A DNA stretch of 64,000 nt from contig CAMDAC010000001.1 in the NCBI GenBank assembly GCA_945888325.1, forward strand, positions 248,001 to 312,000, given 5' to 3'. The position numbers and the translations under genes were made by a program. This stretch comes from Candidatus Sulfopaludibacter sp. SbA3 (GTDB lineage Bacteria > Pseudomonadota > Alphaproteobacteria > Caulobacterales > Hyphomonadaceae). Within the stretch, counting starts at the first letter, position 1; each line of letters begins with the position of its first letter. Below the pieces are notes generated by a model. It ran no database searches. It had not been told where the DNA came from and worked only from the letters and a program-made list of their open reading frames with translations. This document shows positions 59,890 to 64,000 of the stretch, piece by piece.

Positions 59890-60276
59890 ATGACGACGAC
59901 CCAGATATCTGCCGCAGAAGCGGTGCATGCCTTTCTCAATGCCGTGACGGCGTTCGACTATGACGCCGCTATGACGCTGATCGCGGACGGCTGCGAATAC
60001 GAGAACATGCCGATGGGCAAGGCGATTGGCCCGGCCGGGGTGCGCGGCGTGCTGGAGCCGTTCTTCTCGCCGACGCTGGAGAACGAGTTCCTGATCCTCC
60101 GGGAACTGACGAACGGAAATACCGTGTTCACCGAGCGGCTCGACCGCCACCGCCTCGCCACCGGCTGGGTCGAGTTGCCGGTGGCGGGCGTCTGGGTCGT
60201 CGAGAACGGGCTGATCACCGTCTGGCGCGAGTATTTCGACGCCGCAACGATCCTCTCGAAATGGCCCGCGCCTTAG
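59890..60276 (+). CDS. Limonene-1,2-epoxide hydrolase-like (NTF2-fold) protein
   Basis: A 128-residue NTF2-like protein. AVHAFLNAVTAFDYDAAMTLIADGCEYENMPMGKAIG matches LEH-type proteins (conserved Y-x-N motif). FTERLDRHRLATGWVELPVAGVWVVENGLITVWREYFD supplies Asp, Arg and Asp residues like the LEH catalytic set. It could hydrolyse an epoxide or be a general SnoaL-like enzyme. An AAGGAGACCTGAC RBS precedes the ATG. It converges with the alkaline phosphatase gene across a four-base gap. Confidence 0.82.
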   Translation: MTTTQISAAEAVHAFLNAVTAFDYDAAMTLIADGCEYENMPMGKAIGPAGVRGVLEPFFSPTLENEFLILRELTNGNTVFTERLDRHRLATGWVELPVAGVWVVENGLITVWREYFDAATILSKWPAP

Positions 60277-60280
60277 CGGA

Positions 60281-61867
60281 TCAGTAGGTCGGGGCCGGGA
60301 TCAGCCCGAGGGCGCGGCCCATGACGTGGAAGAGTTCGTTCTGCTCGATCACGCCGGTGACGAGATTGGCGCCCGGACCGGAGGCGAGGGCGGCCACGTC
60401 CTCGCCTCCATGCGTTTCCGAGTACATCGGCACGAGGGCGGGCTGGCGGAAGTCCGGCGCCAGCGTGTCGACGCCGGTGAGATCCTGACGCGTGCAATCG
60501 AAGACCGGTTTTCCGTCGGCGTCCTTGCCGTTCTCGCGGCAGGCGCCGGGGCCATTGGCATAGCCCAGCGTCGTGTACGCAAGGCCGTCGGCGCCGGCGG
60601 AACCGCCTTCGCCGCCGATGCCGGAGGCGGAGATGCCGAGGATCGGGTTGTTGCGCTGGGCATAGCCGGCGATCGTCAGCGTGTGCGAGTGGTCGGCGGT
60701 GACGATGATCAGCGTTTCTTCCGGGTTGGTCATTTCGAGCGCGGTGGCGATCGCGGCGTCGAAGGCCATCGCGTCTTCCAGCGCGCGGATGGCGTTGCCG
60801 CCATGGTGGGCATGGTCGATGCGGCCGCCTTCGACCATCAGGACATAGCCGTCCTCGTCCTGCGACAGGCGGGTGATCGCGGCGCGGGTCATGTCGGCGA
60901 TATGGGGCTCGCCTGCAGTATCCTTCTCGCGGTCGAGCTCGTATTGCATGTGCGACGGCTCGAACAGGCCGAGCAGTTTGACGCCCGTGGTGAAGTCGGT
61001 CGCCTCGAAGCCGGCCTTGTCGAAGACGAACTTGTGGTCAGGCGACTTGGCGGTCCATTCTTCGGTGAGGTTGCGGCCGTCGGCGCGGTCGCCGGTCTTG
61101 CCATCATATTCCGGGTCCGGTGTTTCCTTGGTGAGGAATTTCGACCGGCCGCCGCCGAGGAGGATGTCGAAGCTGCCTTCCGGCCATTCGATCAGCTGGC
61201 GGGCGATGTCCTTGCAGGTGTCCGAGGAGGCGCCCTTCATGTCACTGTCGGCTTCCCAGTCGCGCAGCGGCACCTTGGCGTAGGCGGAGGCGGGCGTCGC
61301 GTGGGTGATGCGGGCGGTCGAGACGAGGCCGGTCGAGAGGCCTGCGCGGGCGGCGAGTTCGAACAGCGTTTCAACTTCCGTACCCGGAACACTGGCGCAG
61401 TTGCCATAGCTGACGCTGCTGTTCACACCGAGCACGCCCGAGAGGGTCTTGACGCCGCTGACCATGGCGACGGCGGTGCCGGCCGAGTCGGGGATCTGGA
61501 AATTGTGGCTGTAGGTTTTCGACAGCGCCGAATACGGCAGGTCGTCCATCGCCAGGTGGTGGCTCTCGCCGTCTTCGCCGGCGGACTGGCCGGCATAGAT
61601 GCGGGCCGCAGTGATGGTGGAGATGCCCATGCCATCGCCGATGAACAGGATGACGTTCTTCGCAGGCTTTGCGCCGCGCGCCGCGATGCGGGCGTCCACG
61701 GCGGCGGCGGCGCTGGTGTAGTAGCTGTCGGCGGACTGTTTCGGCAGGGCGGCTTCGCGGTCCGGGACGAGTTGTGCGTCTGCTTGCGGCGGCGCGGCTT
61801 CCGGCGGGGTCGCGCAGGCGGCGAGGACGGCTAGGCTGGCGGCGAGGGCGGCGAGGGATGGGCGCAT
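60281..61867 (-). CDS. Alkaline phosphatase (PhoA-type) lipoprotein
   Basis: A 528-residue metalloenzyme. A lipoprotein signal (LAALAASLAVLAAC) and an Ala/Pro-rich linker anchor it in the envelope. VILFIGDGMGISTITAARI holds the first metal Asp. The phosphorylated Ser is in IPDSAGTAVAMVSGVKT. Further metal ligands are in YVLMVEGGRIDHAHHGGNAI, IIVTADHSHTLTIAGY and PMYSETHGGEDVAALASG. It releases phosphate from phosphomonoesters. It appears single and no Pho box was seen. Confidence 0.94.
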   Translation of the reverse strand: MRPSLAALAASLAVLAACATPPEAAPPQADAQLVPDREAALPKQSADSYYTSAAAAVDARIAARGAKPAKNVILFIGDGMGISTITAARIYAGQSAGEDGESHHLAMDDLPYSALSKTYSHNFQIPDSAGTAVAMVSGVKTLSGVLGVNSSVSYGNCASVPGTEVETLFELAARAGLSTGLVSTARITHATPASAYAKVPLRDWEADSDMKGASSDTCKDIARQLIEWPEGSFDILLGGGRSKFLTKETPDPEYDGKTGDRADGRNLTEEWTAKSPDHKFVFDKAGFEATDFTTGVKLLGLFEPSHMQYELDREKDTAGEPHIADMTRAAITRLSQDEDGYVLMVEGGRIDHAHHGGNAIRALEDAMAFDAAIATALEMTNPEETLIIVTADHSHTLTIAGYAQRNNPILGISASGIGGEGGSAGADGLAYTTLGYANGPGACRENGKDADGKPVFDCTRQDLTGVDTLAPDFRQPALVPMYSETHGGEDVAALASGPGANLVTGVIEQNELFHVMGRALGLIPAPTY

Positions 61868-61930
61868 GGATCGGCTCCGGTCAGCATCTGTCCTGACGCC
61901 ATAGCCCAGCTTCGTGACAGTTGCGACCCG

Positions 61931-62848
61931 TCACGCGGCGGGCAGGGCGCGCGTGCGCTGTTTCTGCTGTGCAAGCCAGACGGCAACAAGGATCGCGCCT
62001 GCCCCAGCGGCCTGGATCGTGGTCAGCGGTTCCTTGAACAGGGACCAGGAGATCGCGGCGGCGACGACGGGTTGGGCGAGGACAAGGATGCCGGCGACGG
62101 CCGTGTCGGTGGAGCCGAGGCCGGAGATGATGAGGCCTTGCCCCGCGACCTGCACGACGATGGCGAGGGCGAGCGGCACGAGGAAGCCGGCGGGCGTCTT
62201 CGGCATGAAATCCTCGCCCGAAAGCAGCACGACGAAGAAGGCGAGGGCAGCTTCGAACACGCTGAGCCAGAACATCGCTTCAAGCCCGCCAAGCGTGCGG
62301 CGGGCGAGTTTCGAGAACAGCATGTAGAAGGAGACGAAGACGGCGGCCGCCAGCGCGAAGAGATCGCCGCGCAGCGCGCCGGGATGGGTGCCGTCTCCGC
62401 CGAGGGACAGGGCCGCAGCGCCGAGGATGGCGAGACCGGCGGCGAGGGCCCAGTTGAGGCCGGGACGTTCCTTGAGGAAAGCCCATGCGGCAAGGCCGAC
62501 GAGGACGTTGCCGAGATTGACGATGAAGGTGGCGTTGGACACGCTCGTCATCGTCAGGGCCCAGTGCCAGAGCGCCATGTCGAGCGTGAAGAAGAACGCG
62601 GCGAGGAAGACGGCGATGTTGGGCCTCGCAGGCAGGCGCCGGTCGACCGCGAGGACGAGGATCAGCAGCATCGGCACGGCGAAGAGGTAGCGCCAGAAGG
62701 CGATGGCCTGAGGGCCGAGTTCATCAAGGCCGAGGCGCAGGCCGATGGGCGCAAAGCCGAGCGCGATGCCGCCGCCAAGCACCATCAGCGGTCCGAGCCA
62801 GGGGCGCGGCTGGCGGACGGGGCGAGGCTGGGGAACGGCGTTGGTCAT
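61931..62848 (-). CDS. EamA/DMT-family transporter
   Basis: A 305-residue inner-membrane protein with about ten hydrophobic segments arranged as two EamA repeats (GGIALGFAPIGLRLGLDELGPQAIAFWRYLFAVP and LFALAAAVFVSFYMLFSKLARRTLGGLEAM). It is a drug/metabolite-type exporter; the substrate is unknown. The C-terminus (AIWLAQQKQRTRALPAA-like) is basic. The ATG lies inside the gluQ stop region (ATGA overlap) on the same strand, so it follows gluQ in a two-gene unit. Confidence 0.88.
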   Translation of the reverse strand: MTNAVPQPRPVRQPRPWLGPLMVLGGGIALGFAPIGLRLGLDELGPQAIAFWRYLFAVPMLLILVLAVDRRLPARPNIAVFLAAFFFTLDMALWHWALTMTSVSNATFIVNLGNVLVGLAAWAFLKERPGLNWALAAGLAILGAAALSLGGDGTHPGALRGDLFALAAAVFVSFYMLFSKLARRTLGGLEAMFWLSVFEAALAFFVVLLSGEDFMPKTPAGFLVPLALAIVVQVAGQGLIISGLGSTDTAVAGILVLAQPVVAAAISWSLFKEPLTTIQAAGAGAILVAVWLAQQKQRTRALPAA

Positions 62849-63714
62849 GCGGCGCGGGTCATCGCGCGAATATCGTCCGGCGTCATCCCTTCTTTGCGGT
62901 AGTCGGCGAGGCTCTTGTCGCCAAAGCGTTTGGAGAGTTTCTTCCCGTCCGGACCCAGGATCAGCGGATGGAAGCGGTATACGGGCGAGGGCCAGCCCAT
63001 CAGGGCCTGCAATAGCGCGTGGATGGCGGTTACCTCGCGCAGGTCTTCGCCCCGGATGATGTGGGTGATGCCTTGCAGGGCGTCATCATGGCAGCAGGCA
63101 AGGTGATAGCTCGTCGGCGTGTCCTTGCGGGCGAGAACGACATCGCCGAACCGGTTCGGCCGGGCGGGAACGGCGCGGGGGCCGGCGGTGGTCCATTCGG
63201 TGTAGGCGAGGTCGCGGTAAGCCGGGCCGAGGGCGCCCCGCGCGGCGTCCAGCGACAGGCGCCAGGCATTGGGGGCGTTGTGGGCGAGGCGTTCGGCCTC
63301 TTCCGCCGGGCCGAGGGGGTGGCTGACAAGGCCGCCTTCGTCCGGATCGGCGCCGGCGGGCAGGCGGGCGGCGATCTCGCGGCGGGTGAGAAAGCAGCGA
63401 TACACAAGTCCCCGGGCGCGAAGTGCGTTGAGAACTGTGCTATAGTCCCCGAAATGGTCCGACTGGCGGCGCACCTCGCCGCTCCACTCCAGTCCCAGCC
63501 AGGCAAGGTCTTCCAGAAGGGAAGCCTCGAACTCCGGGCGGCAGCGCGTCTGGTCGATATCCTCGATCCGGAGCCGCACTTCCCCGCCTTCGGTCCGGGC
63601 CGCGTCCCAGACCGCAAAGGCGGAGGCGGCATGCCCAAGATGCAGGCGGCCGGTGGGGGAAGGGGCGAAGCGGGTGCGCAAGACGGGTAGGGTCCTGAGA
63701 ATACAGAGTTTCAC
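62845..63714 (-). CDS. gluQ: Glutamyl-Q tRNA(Asp) synthetase
   Basis: A 289-residue truncated GluRS paralogue that attaches glutamate to queuosine in tRNA(Asp). TRFAPSPTGRLHLGHAASAF is the HIGH-like motif and KKLSKRFGDKSLADYRKEG the KMSKS loop. DVVLARKDTPTSYHLACCHDDALQGITHIIRGEDL matches the class. The anticodon-binding half of GluRS is absent, as expected for GluQ. The exact N-terminus (MKLCILRTLPVLRTR) has a few residues more than usual. It is coupled to the EamA transporter by a four-base overlap. Confidence 0.93.
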   Translation of the reverse strand: MKLCILRTLPVLRTRFAPSPTGRLHLGHAASAFAVWDAARTEGGEVRLRIEDIDQTRCRPEFEASLLEDLAWLGLEWSGEVRRQSDHFGDYSTVLNALRARGLVYRCFLTRREIAARLPAGADPDEGGLVSHPLGPAEEAERLAHNAPNAWRLSLDAARGALGPAYRDLAYTEWTTAGPRAVPARPNRFGDVVLARKDTPTSYHLACCHDDALQGITHIIRGEDLREVTAIHALLQALMGWPSPVYRFHPLILGPDGKKLSKRFGDKSLADYRKEGMTPDDIRAMTRAA

Positions 63715-63770
63715 TGTTGCAAGGATTTGGTAAGAAACGTATCGCCTTGAGGCATTAGAGGGTAGCTGAG

Positions 63771-64000
63771 ATGTTGATTGCCGGTTGGCTTGAGACAGCT
63801 GACAAGTGGTTGAAAACCAACGTGCCGGGCGCCGAGTGGCTGACCCTGTTCGGCGCTGGCGTGGCGGTACTGGGCGCGCTTTACCTTGTCTATAAGCTGA
63901 TGCGGGGCCTCGGCCGCTTTGCCAGCGCCGTCTCGAATGGCAGCCGCGCCGCCCGCGCCAAGGCCAGCAGGACCCCCGGTTTCCGCATCCTTCTGGCCCG
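63771..64000 (+). CDS. Partial gene, membrane-anchored protein cut by the window end
   Basis: ATG 63771 (after GAGGGTAGCTGAG) opens a frame that runs off the window: MLIAGWLETADKWLKTNVPG, a hydrophobic segment WLTLFGAGVAVLGALYLVYK, then a basic Ala-rich stretch (RFASAVSNGSRAARAKASRT) and FRILLAR. The N-terminal membrane anchor followed by a cytoplasmic region is clear, but the domain that would name it lies outside the window. It is divergent from gluQ. Confidence 0.6.
   Translation, partial: MLIAGWLETADKWLKTNVPGAEWLTLFGAGVAVLGALYLVYKLMRGLGRFASAVSNGSRAARAKASRTPGFRILLA

Overview
The window is a high-GC chromosomal segment from an alphaproteobacterium. A member of the Hyphomonadaceae/Caulobacterales is likely. 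That placement is an inference from an RcdA-type protein (DUF1465) next to DUF1192, a TrcR/DUF1013 regulator, and the ffh-rpsP-rimM-trmD-rplS and leuCDB gene content. No rRNA, prophage, transposase or CRISPR array was seen. One tRNA gene, tRNA-Ala(CGC), is present.

Layout. 0-6 kb: tail of an upstream gene, Smr protein, TrcR, a lipoprotein, a quinone oxidoreductase, DUF1192, RcdA, a TetR regulator, beta-carbonic anhydrase and tRNA-Ala. 5.6-12.1 kb: LysE exporter, pyrophosphatase, then a decayed stretch. A BNR/sialidase-like lipoprotein has an in-frame TGA. An H-NOX heme sensor has an in-frame TAG. The GGDEF-EAL gene coupled to it has two frameshifts. An SRPBCC gene has lost its middle. Intact genes (alpha/beta hydrolase, 2OG-Fe oxygenase) lie between them. 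12-23 kb: a Baeyer-Villiger monooxygenase divergent from an acyl-CoA dehydrogenase/enoyl-CoA hydratase pair, a lipoprotein methyltransferase, an Hsp20 gene behind a ROSE-like RNA-thermometer hairpin, a GST, a GT4 glycosyltransferase, a RibD-type deaminase coupled to gpmA, and an AGE-family epimerase.

23-35 kb: an S9 peptidase, then the SRP/ribosomal-protein cluster ffh, chorismate mutase, rpsP, rimM, trmD, rplS. This cluster is interrupted by two secreted beta/gamma-crystallin-like proteins, a GT2 glycosyltransferase and a CPA2 antiporter. 35-50 kb: amino-acid and cofactor biosynthesis (leuC, bioB, cysK, leuD, leuB, asd) mixed with a GST, a VOC protein, small lipoproteins, an amidohydrolase and an 836-residue protein with seven 53-residue repeats. 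50-64 kb: a ProXp-type deacylase, argG, a TolA-like coiled-coil protein, DUF4112, DUF952-pyrD, a TylF-type methyltransferase, a zinc alcohol dehydrogenase, an XRE/MmyB regulator, alkaline phosphatase, an EamA transporter, gluQ, and the start of a gene cut by the window end.

Most of the window is core metabolism. The parts most worth a second look are the decayed NO-sensing/c-di-GMP pair, the crystallin insertions in the ribosomal cluster, the ROSE-like leader and the regular repeat protein. All assignments come from reading motifs in the sequence; no database search was run.
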